DNA of 64,000 nucleotides from Pedomonas sp051304405 (GTDB taxonomy: Bacteria; Pseudomonadota; Alphaproteobacteria; Sphingomonadales; Sphingomonadaceae), in the NCBI RefSeq assembly GCF_051304405.1, contig NZ_JBPPGG010000001.1, forward strand, positions 806,001 through 870,000, written 5' to 3'. The notes under the pieces are model-generated. The model ran no database searches and was not told the origin of the DNA. It saw only the letters and a list, made by a program, of their open reading frames with translations. Shown piece by piece: positions 30,909 to 41,005 of this stretch. How positions within the stretch are numbered: the stretch's first letter is position 1; each line of letters begins with the position of its first letter. A program made the position numbers and the translations under genes.

Positions 30909-31445
30909 TCATTCCCTCTTGCCCGGCGTGCCGCCCTCGATCGGATAGCCGGTGAACCGCTTCACCTCGGCCATGCGGATGAGAGAGGTGATCTTGGCGA
31001 CGCCGTAGTCGCCCGCCAGCAGCGCATCCGCCAGCCGGCGCCAGGCGTTGATGTCCGGCACCGCCACCTTCAGCAGATAGTCGAAATGGCCCGAGACCTG
31101 CGCGGCCTCCACCACCGCCGGCAGCGACTCCATCGCCTGCTCGAAGCGGGCGAAATCCTGCGGGTGGTGGCTGGAGAGGGTCACCTCCGCAAACACCACG
31201 ACGGTCGGCGCAACCCGCTCGATGTCGATGGCGGCATGGGCACCGAGGATCAGCCCTGCCGCCTCCAGCCGCCGCACCCGGGCGAGGCAGGCGCTGGGCG
31301 ACAGATTCACCGCTTCCGCCAGCGCCTGGTTGGTGATCCGGGCGTTCTGCTGGAGGGTCTGGAGAATCCGGCGGTCGAGGGCATCCAGCGCCAGGCCGTG
31401 GTGGGCCGGGCCATGGTGGGAAGATCGGGTCATATTATTACTCAT
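30909..31445 (-). CDS. Lrp/AsnC-family regulator, likely of arginine catabolism
   Basis: A 178-residue regulator. The helix-turn-helix region ITNQALAEAVNLSPSACLARV is followed by a RAM ligand-binding domain. A histidine-rich N-terminal extension of about 18 residues precedes the family core; initiation at M1 or M5 cannot be distinguished and neither has a ribosome binding site. It is divergent from the M20-astA-astD operon with only 83 bases between starts, the classic layout of a local amino-acid-responsive activator. Arginine or a derivative is the likely effector, by inference. Confidence 0.88.
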   Translation of the reverse strand: MSNNMTRSSHHGPAHHGLALDALDRRILQTLQQNARITNQALAEAVNLSPSACLARVRRLEAAGLILGAHAAIDIERVAPTVVVFAEVTLSSHHPQDFARFEQAMESLPAVVEAAQVSGHFDYLLKVAVPDINAWRRLADALLAGDYGVAKITSLIRMAEVKRFTGYPIEGGTPGKRE

Positions 31446-31528
31446 ACACCGAATTTTCTGCGGCGAGAAGCGCAGCCTTTCGTAACCCTTGCGGCAGCAG
31501 GCGTGACATTATCCAAGCCGAAAGGACT
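31446..31528. promoter_or_regulatory. Divergent promoter region, Lrp / arginine operon
   Basis: A short AT-richer gap holding CTGCG-N8-CGCAG at 31458-31475 and TTGCGGCAGCAGG after it, possible Lrp-binding elements. Both promoters must lie within these 83 bases or inside the coding starts. Confidence 0.45.
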
Positions 31529-32905
31529 ATGACCATGACACGCCCGATCCCGGACTCGACGATCACCGAACCGACGATCCCGGACTCGACGATCCCGGAC
31601 TCGACGATCACTGGCTCGACGATCACTGGCTCCCCGGTCTCCGGCACGACCGCGCGCCTCGACGCCCGGGAGCAGGCCGCGCTGGACTGGATCGACCGCC
31701 AGGGCGACGCCATGCTCGACACCGTGCGCCAGTGGAGCGCCCTCAACTCCGGCAGCCGCAACCTGCCCGGCCTTGCCCGCATGGCGGAGGAGCTGACGCG
31801 CGCCTTCGCGCCGCTGGGGGGCGACCTGCGGCTGGTGGACCCCGCTCCGGCCCACGCGGTCACCGCCGACGGCCAGCTAGCGCCGCTGGAGCATGGCCGC
31901 ATCCTGCGCCTCACCAAACGGCCGGACGCGCCGGTGCGGGTTCTGCTCGCCGGGCACATGGACACGGTGTTCGCGCCCGACCACCCGTTCCAGACGCCGC
32001 GCGCGCTGCGCCCCGGCATCCTCAACGGGCCGGGGGTCGCCGACATGAAGGGCGGCCTCCTTGTCATGCTCCATGCCCTCCTCGCCTTCGAGCGCAGCCC
32101 GTGGGCCGACCGGCTGGGCTACGAGATCGTCATCAACGCGGACGAGGAAATCTCCTCCCTCGGCTCCGCCCCCGTGCTGGCGGAGGCGGCGCGCTCGGCG
32201 GACCTCGGCCTTGTCTACGAGCCCGCCATGGAGGACGGGCGGCTGGCGGGCGCGCGCAAGGGCATCGGCACCTTCAGCATCGTGGCGGAGGGACGCTCCG
32301 CCCACGCCGGGCGCAACCCCGGGGAGGGGCGCAACGCCGTGCTCGCCGTGGCGGACGCCTTCGTGCGGCTGGCCGGCCTCACCGGCACGCGCGAGGGGCT
32401 GACCGTGAACGTCGCCCGCATGGAGGGCGGCGCGCCCACCAATGTGGTGCCCTCGGGAGCCGTCGGCCGGTTCGAGATCCGCGTCGCCACCCACGCGGAC
32501 ATGCACTGGGCGCAAGCGGAGGCGGAGCGCATTCTGGCCGACGTCGCCGCCGCCCGGGAGGTGACGCTGACGCTCCACGGCCGCTTCAACCGCCCGCCCA
32601 AGCCGATGGACGAGCGGCAGGCCGCCCTGTTCGCGGCCGTGCGCCTGTGCGGCGAGGATCTGGGCCTGCCGATCCAGTGGGCGGCAACCGGCGGCTGCTG
32701 CGACGGCAACAACCTCGCTGCCGAGGGACTGGCGGTGGTGGACACGCTCGGCGTGCGCGGCGGTGCGATCCACTCGGCCGACGAGTATCTCGTCACCGAA
32801 AGCCTGGTCGAGCGCGCCCGGCTGTCCGCGCTGCTGCTGATGCGGCTGGCCTCCGGCGCGCTGCCGGTGCCGCCCCGGGGCGAGCGGGCGGGAGGGCGCC
32901 CATGA
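31529..32905 (+). CDS. M20-family metallohydrolase at the head of the arginine operon
   Basis: A 458-residue M20 (carboxypeptidase G2/DapE-type) hydrolase. Predicted zinc ligands are H143 and D145 in AGHMDT, D172 in ADMKGG, the E206/E207 pair in ADEEISS and H415 in GAIHSAD. The first 35 residues are a low-complexity stretch built from 5-residue repeats (PDSTI, TGSTI), encoded by 15-bp tandem repeats. AAAGGACT precedes the ATG. The stop overlaps the astA start by four bases. Its position suggests it hydrolyses an N-acyl amino acid of this pathway, perhaps N-succinylglutamate in place of AstE. Confidence 0.88.
   Translation: MTMTRPIPDSTITEPTIPDSTIPDSTITGSTITGSPVSGTTARLDAREQAALDWIDRQGDAMLDTVRQWSALNSGSRNLPGLARMAEELTRAFAPLGGDLRLVDPAPAHAVTADGQLAPLEHGRILRLTKRPDAPVRVLLAGHMDTVFAPDHPFQTPRALRPGILNGPGVADMKGGLLVMLHALLAFERSPWADRLGYEIVINADEEISSLGSAPVLAEAARSADLGLVYEPAMEDGRLAGARKGIGTFSIVAEGRSAHAGRNPGEGRNAVLAVADAFVRLAGLTGTREGLTVNVARMEGGAPTNVVPSGAVGRFEIRVATHADMHWAQAEAERILADVAAAREVTLTLHGRFNRPPKPMDERQAALFAAVRLCGEDLGLPIQWAATGGCCDGNNLAAEGLAVVDTLGVRGGAIHSADEYLVTESLVERARLSALLLMRLASGALPVPPRGERAGGRP
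31549..31633 (+). repeat. In-frame 15-bp tandem repeats in the M20 gene 5' end
   Basis: About five imperfect copies of units such as GACTCGACGATCCCG and GGCTCGACGATCACT. They keep frame and code for PDSTI and TGSTI repeats ahead of the folded domain. This looks like slippage expansion of a dispensable N-terminal tail. Confidence 0.85.
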
Positions 32906-34005
32906 CCGTCACGCCGCGCGAAAGACGGACCGCGCCCGGCACCGGGCAGGTGCATAACGGGGACGCCGGGGACACCGCCCTGCGCGTGCGCATGGCCCGC
33001 CTGGAGGATGTGGACGCCCTCTACCAGCTCTCGCTCAAGACCGGCGGCGGCTTCACCAACCTGCCGCCCAACCGGGAGGACCTCGCCCGCCGGGTCAACG
33101 CCAGCGTCTCGGGCCTGTCGCGCCGGGACGCCGGGGAGGCGCCGGCCGGCGAGCTGTTCATGCTGGTGCTGGAGGACGCCGCCAGCGGCTCGGTGTTCGG
33201 CACCGCCAGCCTGTTCACCCGGCTGGGGGTGGAGTGGCCGTTCTACAGCTACCGCATCAACCGCCTGTCCCAGACCTGCAAGGAGCTGGGCAAGTCCCTC
33301 ACCTCCGACGTGCTGCATCTGGTCAACGACTTCGACGGCTGCTCGGAGGTGGGCGGGCTGTTCCTGGAGCCGGAGCGGCGCGCCGCCGGAGCCGGGCGGC
33401 TGATCGCCCGCAGCCGCTACCTGTTCATCGCCGCCCACCGCGACCGCTTCGCCGCCAGGATCATCGCCGACCTGCGCGGCTACCAGGCGGAGGACGGCAG
33501 CTGGCCGTTCTGGGAGGGGCTGGGCCGCCACTTCTTCGACATGGAGTTCGAGGACGCGGACCGGTTCAACAGCCTGCACGGCAACCAGTTCATCGCCGAC
33601 CTCATGCCCAAGTATCCCATCTACGCCCGCCTGCTGCCGCCCGCCGCGCAGGCCGCCATCGGCCGCCCGCACCGGGACGGGGAGCGGGCCTTCGCCCTGC
33701 TGGCGGAGGAAGGCTTCCGCTACGAGGGCTACGTGGACATCTTCGACGGCGGGCCGACCGTCGTCGCCTACGTCGATGACCTCAAGGCGGTGAAGGACCA
33801 CCACCGCTCGGAGGTGGCGGACGTGCGGCCGCTGGACGGGGAGACCTGCCTCGACTGCCTCGTCGCCGTCGGCCGGGGGCCGGACTTCCGCGCCGCGCGC
33901 GGGCGGCTGGAACTTCTGCCCCACAACGCCGTGATGGTGGACAACGCCCTTGCCGCCGCCCTCGACCTCACCCCAGGCATGGAGATCCTGCATGTCACCT
34001 TTTGA
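32902..34005 (+). CDS. astA: Arginine N-succinyltransferase
   Basis: A 367-residue GNAT-fold AstA, first enzyme of the arginine succinyltransferase (AST) pathway. It moves succinyl from succinyl-CoA to the alpha-amino group of arginine. Recognisable segments are TGGGFTNLPPN, EVGGLFLEP and FFDMEFEDAD. About 30 extra N-terminal residues precede the family core. GGAGGGCGCCC precedes the ATG, which overlaps the M20 stop (ATGA). The 3' end overlaps astD by 14 bases, so the three genes form a tightly coupled operon. Confidence 0.95.
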   Translation: MTVTPRERRTAPGTGQVHNGDAGDTALRVRMARLEDVDALYQLSLKTGGGFTNLPPNREDLARRVNASVSGLSRRDAGEAPAGELFMLVLEDAASGSVFGTASLFTRLGVEWPFYSYRINRLSQTCKELGKSLTSDVLHLVNDFDGCSEVGGLFLEPERRAAGAGRLIARSRYLFIAAHRDRFAARIIADLRGYQAEDGSWPFWEGLGRHFFDMEFEDADRFNSLHGNQFIADLMPKYPIYARLLPPAAQAAIGRPHRDGERAFALLAEEGFRYEGYVDIFDGGPTVVAYVDDLKAVKDHHRSEVADVRPLDGETCLDCLVAVGRGPDFRAARGRLELLPHNAVMVDNALAAALDLTPGMEILHVTF

Positions 34006-35473
34006 CAAGACCGGCGCGCCCGCCCCCCGGGCCGACCAGGCGGGCCTTGACGCCGGCGAGATCCTCGTCTCCACCAACCCCGCCACCGGCGAGGCGGTGT
34101 GGCGCGGCACGGCCGCGACCGGCGCGCAGGTCTCCGCCGCCATCGCGGCGGCCCGCAGCGCCTTTCCCGACTGGGCCCGCCGCCCGTTCGAGGAGCGGGC
34201 CGCCATCGCCACCACCTACGCCGAGCGCATGCGCGAGCGGAAGGAGGAGCTGGCCCGCCTGATCGCGCAGGAAACCGGCAAGCCGTTCTGGGAGGCGCTG
34301 ACGGAGATCGACAGCGTGGCGGCCAAGGTGGACATCTCCATCCGCGCCTATCACGAGCGCACCGGCACCCGGGTGCAGGAGACGGGCGGGATGCGCCAGC
34401 GCGTCGCCCACAAGCCCCACGGCGTGCTGGCGGTGCTGGGGCCGTACAACTTCCCCATGCATCTGGCCAACGGGCACATCGTCCCCGCCCTGCTGGCGGG
34501 CAACACCGTGGTGTTCAAGCCGAGCGAGGAGACTCCCGCCTGCGGCCTCGCCATGGCCGAGGTGTGGCAGGAGGCCGGCCTGCCGGAGGACGTGCTGAAC
34601 GTGGTCGTCGGCGCGGCGGCCACCGGCCGGGCGCTCGCCGGGCACCCGGACATCGACGGCCTGCTGTTCACCGGCTCCATGCCGACGGGGCTGGCGCTGC
34701 ACCGCCAGTTCGCCGAGACGCCGCACAAGATCCTGGCGCTGGAGATGGGCGGCAACAACCCGCTCGTCGTGTGGGGAACGGGCGACGCGGAGGCGGCGGC
34801 CCATGTCATCGCCCAGTCCGCCTTCCTGTCGGCGGGCCAGCGCTGCACCTGCGCCCGCCGCCTGATCCTGCCCGCGGGCGAAGAGGGCAACCGGGTGCTG
34901 GACGCGCTGGTGGCGGTCACCGAGCGGCTGATCGTCGGCGCGCCGTTCGACGAGCCCCAGCCGTTCATGGGCCCGGTCATCAACCGCAACGCCGCCCGCC
35001 GCCTGCTGGCGGCGCAGGACGGCCTGCTGGCCGCCGGCGGCAAGCCGGTGAAGCTGATGACCCGCCCGGTCGAGGCGCGGCCGTTCCTCACCCCCGGCAT
35101 CATCGACATCACCCACGTCTCCACCCGGGCGGACGAGGAGCACTTCGGCCCGCTGCTTCAGGTGATCCGCGTCACCGACTTCAGCGCCGCGCTCGACGAG
35201 GCCAACGCCACCCGCTACGGCCTGGCGGCCGGGCTGATCAGCGACGACGAGGCCCTCTACACCCGCTTCTGGGCCGAGACCCGCGCCGGGGTGCTGGCGT
35301 GGAACCGGCCGACCACCGGGGCCGCCTCCGCCTCGCCCTTCGGCGGGGTGGGCCTCTCCGGCAACCACCGGCCGAGCGCCTGGTACGCGGCCGACTACTG
35401 CGCCTTCCCCGTCGCCAGCCTGGAGCAGGACACGCCGGGCGCTCCCATCCGCACCGGGCTGAGGTCCACCTAG
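33992..35473 (+). CDS. astD: N-succinylglutamate 5-semialdehyde dehydrogenase
   Basis: A 493-residue ALDH of the AstD group, which oxidises succinylglutamate semialdehyde to succinylglutamate in the AST pathway. The motifs GPYNFPMHLANGH and LEMGGNNPL and the catalytic cysteine in GQRCTCARR match AstD. Translation starts at the ATG at 33992 with GGAG seven bases upstream, inside the end of astA. No astC (transaminase) is present here, so that step must be encoded elsewhere. A composite palindrome separates it from astB. Confidence 0.95.
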   Translation: MSPFDKTGAPAPRADQAGLDAGEILVSTNPATGEAVWRGTAATGAQVSAAIAAARSAFPDWARRPFEERAAIATTYAERMRERKEELARLIAQETGKPFWEALTEIDSVAAKVDISIRAYHERTGTRVQETGGMRQRVAHKPHGVLAVLGPYNFPMHLANGHIVPALLAGNTVVFKPSEETPACGLAMAEVWQEAGLPEDVLNVVVGAAATGRALAGHPDIDGLLFTGSMPTGLALHRQFAETPHKILALEMGGNNPLVVWGTGDAEAAAHVIAQSAFLSAGQRCTCARRLILPAGEEGNRVLDALVAVTERLIVGAPFDEPQPFMGPVINRNAARRLLAAQDGLLAAGGKPVKLMTRPVEARPFLTPGIIDITHVSTRADEEHFGPLLQVIRVTDFSAALDEANATRYGLAAGLISDDEALYTRFWAETRAGVLAWNRPTTGAASASPFGGVGLSGNHRPSAWYAADYCAFPVASLEQDTPGAPIRTGLRST

Positions 35474-35491
35474 GATGCGGTTTTCTCTTCC

Positions 35492-35614
35492 TGCAGGGGG
35501 CGCGGCCCCCTGCACCCCGTTCGTTTTTCCGGCCGTGTTTCCGGAGAGCCCTTGAGGACGGACGCGGCCCTTCGAATCGAAAGGGAAGTTGCCAGGAGGG
35601 TCTGCAACCCTCCT
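35492..35614. repeat. Composite palindromic element, copy 5
   Basis: A full element. The left palindrome TGCAGGGGGC / GCCCCCTGCA is at 35492-35514, followed by CCCGTTCGTTTTTC and GGCCGTGTTTCCGG, then the mirror segment CGCGGCCCTTCGAATCGAAA and the right palindrome AGGAGGGTC-TGC-AACCCTCCT at 35594-35614. The outer arms differ from each other (CAGGGGG versus AGGAGGG) although each is internally paired. It lies between astD and astB. Confidence 0.85.
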
Positions 35615-35658
35615 GCCTTGGAAACCCGGGAAACTGACCACCAACACGCGAGCGCACC

Positions 35659-36963
35659 ATGACCACGGTCGAGATCAACTTCGACGGCCTCATCGGCCCC
35701 ACCCACAATTACGCCGGTCTCAGCCTCGGCAACGTGGCCTCCGCCGCCAATGCGGGCGAGGTCTCCGCGCCCCGGCAGGCCGCGCTCCAGGGGCTGGCCA
35801 AGATGAAGCGGCTGATGGATCTGGGGATTCCCCAGGGGGTTCTGCCGCCGCAGGAGCGCCCGCACGTGCCGGTGCTGCGCGCGCTCGGCTTCGACGGTTC
35901 GGACTCCGCCGTGTGCGCCGCCGCCTGGGCGGCGGACCCGGCCCTGTTCCGCAACGCCTTCGCGGCCTCCGCCATGTGGACCGCCAACGCCGCCACCGTC
36001 TCGCCCAAGCCGGACACGGCGGACGGGCGCATCCATCTGACCGTCGCCAACCTGGCCTCCATGGCCCACCGCTCGCTGGAAGCGCCGGAGACGGAGCAGT
36101 GGCTGCGCCTGGCCTTTTCCGACGAGGCCCACTTCTGCGTGCACCCGCCGCTGCGTTTCGGCGTCCATTTCGGGGACGAGGGCGCGGCCAACCACATGCG
36201 CCTGGCGCCCGCCCACGGCGCGCCGGGCGTCGAGGTGTTCGTCTATGGCGAGGACCGGGGCGGCCGCTTCCCCGCGCGCCAGCGCCGGCGGGCGAGCGAG
36301 GCGGTGGCACGGCTGCACGGGCTGGACCCGAAGCGCACCCTGTTCGTCGCCCAGTCCGACGCGGCGATCCAGGCGGGGGCCTTCCACAACGACGTGGTGG
36401 CCGTGGCCAACGAGCATGTGCTGTTCGCCCACGAGCACGCCTTCGAGGACAAGGGCGCGTTCTACGCCGCGCTGGAGGAGGCGCTGCCGGGCGTGGTCAT
36501 CATCGAGGTGCCGGCGAACGAGGTGGGGCTGGAGGATGCCATCCGCACCTACCTGTTCAACTCCCAGCTGATCAGCCTGCCGCCCGAGGGCCGCGAGCCG
36601 GGCAGCATGGCGCTGGTGATGCCGCAGGAGTGCCGGGAGAACCAGCGCGTGTGGAGCTACGTGGAGAAGCTGCTGGCCGCCGACAACCCGATCCGCGAGG
36701 CCATTGTCATCGACGTGCGCGAGAGCATGCGCAATGGCGGCGGCCCCGCCTGCCTGCGTCTGCGGGTGCAGGCGGACGCGGCGGCCTTCGCCGCCATCGA
36801 CCGCCGCTTCCTGCTGGACGAGGCGCTGTGGGAGCGGCTGTGCCGCGTGGTGGAGCGGCACTGGCCCGAGCGCATCACCGCCAGCGACATTGGCAACCCC
36901 GCCCTGTGGGACGAGGTCCGCGCCGCCCGCCGCGCCCTCCTCACCGAAATGCGCCTGGCGTGA
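35659..36963 (+). CDS. astB: N-succinylarginine dihydrolase
   Basis: A 434-residue amidinotransferase-fold AstB that converts N-succinylarginine to N-succinylornithine, CO2 and ammonia. The N-terminal FDGLIGPTHNYAGLS is the family signature, and later segments such as HNDVVAV and MRNGGGPACLRLR carry the catalytic His and the Cys region. Its length is normal. It is third among the AST genes but 185 bases from astD because of an intervening palindromic element; read-through from the operon promoter is likely. Confidence 0.96.
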   Translation: MTTVEINFDGLIGPTHNYAGLSLGNVASAANAGEVSAPRQAALQGLAKMKRLMDLGIPQGVLPPQERPHVPVLRALGFDGSDSAVCAAAWAADPALFRNAFAASAMWTANAATVSPKPDTADGRIHLTVANLASMAHRSLEAPETEQWLRLAFSDEAHFCVHPPLRFGVHFGDEGAANHMRLAPAHGAPGVEVFVYGEDRGGRFPARQRRRASEAVARLHGLDPKRTLFVAQSDAAIQAGAFHNDVVAVANEHVLFAHEHAFEDKGAFYAALEEALPGVVIIEVPANEVGLEDAIRTYLFNSQLISLPPEGREPGSMALVMPQECRENQRVWSYVEKLLAADNPIREAIVIDVRESMRNGGGPACLRLRVQADAAAFAAIDRRFLLDEALWERLCRVVERHWPERITASDIGNPALWDEVRAARRALLTEMRLA

Positions 36964-37083
36964 GGGGTCTCGTTTTCCAGGCGGAAGGGCTCAGGCCGTG
37001 ACGCACGGAAACACGGCCCGATGCCTCGCCTTGATTCTGAAAAGGCCGACAGGCGCGCACAGCCTGTTAAAAAAATCGGGAGT

Positions 37084-37106
37084 GCAGAGGGTCCGAGACC
37101 CTCTGC
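37084..37106. repeat. Composite palindromic element, copy 6 (single hairpin)
   Basis: A perfect 10-bp stem GCAGAGGGTC-CGA-GACCCTCTGC between the convergent astB and universal-stress-protein genes. It is followed on the plus strand by GAAAAAAATC, not a T run. A weaker GGCCCGATGC and AAAAGGCC region precedes it. The left half of the composite is missing. Confidence 0.8.
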
Positions 37107-37124
37107 GAAAAAAATCTTCCCCCC

Positions 37125-37958
37125 TCAGTGGGAGAGGAGGATGGGGATGGTGGCGTTGGCGAGGACGTCGCGGGTGGCGCCGCCCAGCAGCATTTCCCAC
37201 ATGCGCGAGTGGCCGTAGGCGCCCATCACCAGAAGGTGCGCGCCCCGGTCGCGCGCGAAGCCTTGCAGCACCTCGCCGATGGAGCGGCCTTGGCTGTCCA
37301 GCCGGTGGACGCTGACGTTGCGCACATGGCGGGAGAGGTGCGCCGCCAGCCCCGCGCCCGGCTCCTCGCCGTGGCCGTCGTCGCTGGGCACGGCGTCCAC
37401 GGTCACGATGTCCACCTGGGCGGCGGCGGTGATCAGGTCCATGGCGTCGTGCACCGCCCGCACCGCCTCGCGGCTGGCGTTCCAGCCGACCGCCACCTTC
37501 TCCAGCGGCAGGTGCGCGTGCTCCGGCACGATGAGGATCGGCCGCCCCGACTGGAACACCACGTTCTGCACGATGCGGTCCCACAGGCGCCCGTCGCCGA
37601 AGGCGCTGCGGTGGCCGATCAGCACCAGATCGGCGTAGCGGGCGTGCACCACCGCATCCATGGGCAGGATGTCCATGTCGACGATGATGGTGCGTACCTC
37701 GAAGGCGATGCCCGCCGTCTCCAGCCGCCTGCGCACCCGGGCGCAGACCGCCTCCGCCGCCTCGGTCTGGCGGCCCACCTCGGTCTGGTAGGCCTCGTAG
37801 ATGACCGTGCCGAGCAGATATTCCTGATACAGCGGCACGCCCGCGCACACCACGGCGGTGAGGTGGGCGCTGCTGGCCCGGGCCAGTTCGACGGCAAATT
37901 CGAGGGCAGGCGACTCCGCTCCGTTTTCGCCCAGCAGAATGAGAATATCCTTCGGCAC
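37125..37958 (-). CDS. Tandem universal stress protein
   Basis: A 277-residue protein made of two Usp domains. The second domain keeps the ATP-binding signature GAYGHSRMWEMLLGG followed by PILLSH at the C-terminus; the first is more divergent but has LIGHRSAFGD and RPILIVPE. The GTG at 37958 with AGGGAG upstream is the likely start (VPKDILILLG), since a longer reading adds an arginine-rich tail. Tandem Usp proteins bind ATP and support stress survival; a specific role cannot be told. It is divergent from cobA. Confidence 0.9.
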   Translation of the reverse strand: MPKDILILLGENGAESPALEFAVELARASSAHLTAVVCAGVPLYQEYLLGTVIYEAYQTEVGRQTEAAEAVCARVRRRLETAGIAFEVRTIIVDMDILPMDAVVHARYADLVLIGHRSAFGDGRLWDRIVQNVVFQSGRPILIVPEHAHLPLEKVAVGWNASREAVRAVHDAMDLITAAAQVDIVTVDAVPSDDGHGEEPGAGLAAHLSRHVRNVSVHRLDSQGRSIGEVLQGFARDRGAHLLVMGAYGHSRMWEMLLGGATRDVLANATIPILLSH

Positions 37959-37967
37959 GGCTGACTC

Positions 37968-37993
37968 CCTGTCTGTCTGGCCCTGTCTGTCTG
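37968..37993. repeat. Short direct repeat in the usp-cobA divergent gap
   Basis: Two copies of CCTGTCTGTCTGG stand side by side 10 bases ahead of the universal-stress-protein start. The 231-base gap (37959-38189) should carry promoters for both usp and the sulfite-reduction operon. I see no clear -35/-10 boxes. Confidence 0.6.
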
Positions 37994-38189
37994 GCCTGTT
38001 GGCGCGGCCCGTCCGGCGGCCGGGGCAGGTCACGCTGCGCTCCTCAAGGTAACGCACCAGCCCCCGTGGCAGGCCAACGATTTTCGCCCTTTCGCATCCC
38101 AAGTTGGACTACGGCAGGGCCAAGAAAACCTCGTTTGCGATCAGACCCGCTTGAAGCCAGTTTACGCCCCACGAATTCAGGAGAGAACC

Positions 38190-39044
38190 ATGGAGCGGTG
38201 GCTGGGCCCTGCGGCTAACCGTCACTTCGGCGTATCGAAATCCCCGCCGCGCAGAGAGGCGCCGGCGCAGGGCCGTGTCGTTCTTGTGGGCGGCGGCCCG
38301 GGCGACCCGGACCTGCTGACCGTGAAGGCGGTGAAGGCGCTGCGCGATGCCGAGGTGGTGGTCTACGACGGCCTGATCGCCCCCCGCATTCTCGAACTCG
38401 CCAATCCGCTGGCCGAGCGCATCTGCGTCGCCAAGGCCCGCTCCCGCCACACCATGCGGCAGGAGGACATCAACGCGCTGCTCGTCGCCAAGGCCCGCGC
38501 CGGCTACCGGGTGGCGCGGCTGAAGGGCGGCGACCCGTTCGTGTTCGGCCGGGGCGGCGAGGAGGTGGAAGCCTGCCGCGAGGCCGGCATCGACGTGGAG
38601 GTGATCCCCGGCATCACCGCCGCGCTCGGCTGCGCGGCCGAGAGCCTGCTGCCGCTGACCCATCGCAACCACGCCAGCGCCGTCACCTTCGTGGCGGGCC
38701 AGTGCAAGGGCCTCTCCGACCAGGACTGGCGGGGCCTTGCCGCCCCGGGGCGCACGCTGGTGATCTACATGGGGCTGGCCGCCGCGCCCGCGATCGCCGC
38801 CAAGCTGATGGAGGACGGCCTCGCGCCGGACACCCCCGCCGCCGTGCTGGAAGGCGGCACCCGGCTGGACGCCCGCACCTTCCGCACCACCCTTGCGGAC
38901 CTGCCCGGCACCCTCGCCCGGCACGGGGTGCGCAGCCCTGCCCTGCTGGTGGTGGGGGAAGTGGCGGCGCTGGCGGTGGAGCGGCCCGAGGCCCTCGCCC
39001 CCTTTGTTCCCGAAAATCTCGACCTGCTGATTCCCGCGGAGTGA
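38190..39044 (+). CDS. cobA: Uroporphyrinogen-III C-methyltransferase
   Basis: A 284-residue SUMT that methylates uroporphyrinogen III twice to make precorrin-2 for siroheme. The SAM-binding VGGGPGDPDLLTVKA, YDGLIAPRI and LKGGDPFVFGRGGEE motifs are intact. It starts at the ATG at 38190 with AGGAGAG upstream. As first gene of the cobA-DUF2849-cysI-DUF934-cysH operon it supplies the cofactor of CysI. The dehydrogenase/ferrochelatase partner is the truncated CysG at 45680-46540. Confidence 0.95.
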   Translation: MERWLGPAANRHFGVSKSPPRREAPAQGRVVLVGGGPGDPDLLTVKAVKALRDAEVVVYDGLIAPRILELANPLAERICVAKARSRHTMRQEDINALLVAKARAGYRVARLKGGDPFVFGRGGEEVEACREAGIDVEVIPGITAALGCAAESLLPLTHRNHASAVTFVAGQCKGLSDQDWRGLAAPGRTLVIYMGLAAAPAIAAKLMEDGLAPDTPAAVLEGGTRLDARTFRTTLADLPGTLARHGVRSPALLVVGEVAALAVERPEALAPFVPENLDLLIPAE

Positions 39045-39049
39045 GTTGT

Positions 39050-39346
39050 ATGCCGCAAGTGCTGACCGCCTATCATGTTTCCACCGGCGACGTGGTGTAC
39101 TGGGCCGGCAACGAGGCTGGCCGCCCGCGCTGGACCCGCGACGTGCGCGAGGCCCTCGTGTTCGAGGACGCGACGGAAGCGGAGGCGGCGGGCGCGCGCG
39201 ACACCGCCGCGCAGATCGTGATGGACCACTACCCCATCGATGTGGAGCTGAGGGACGGCAAGCCCTGGCCGGTGCGCTACCGCGAGGTGGTGCGCGCCAC
39301 CGGCCCTTCGGTGCGCCCCGACCTCGGCAAGCAGGCGGAGTTCTGA
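39050..39346 (+). CDS. DUF2849 family protein
   Basis: A 98-residue small soluble protein with no signal peptide, beginning MPQVLTAYHVSTGDVVYW. It corresponds to the DUF2849 family found in alphaproteobacteria immediately upstream of cysI. It has no cysteines and no obvious cofactor motif. Lying five bases after cobA and four before cysI, it is certainly co-expressed with both. The function is undescribed; a helper of sulfite reductase maturation or of its electron supply is inference from context only. Confidence 0.85.
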   Translation: MPQVLTAYHVSTGDVVYWAGNEAGRPRWTRDVREALVFEDATEAEAAGARDTAAQIVMDHYPIDVELRDGKPWPVRYREVVRATGPSVRPDLGKQAEF

Positions 39347-39349
39347 GCC

Positions 39350-40991
<1,642 letters not shown>

Positions 40992-41005
<14 letters not shown>

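Noticed and set aside
37084..37106. Palindromic elements as ordinary rho-independent terminators
   Set aside because: Most lack a T run on the 3' side in the needed direction, and several have A runs or the T run upstream. They may still influence transcript ends by another route.
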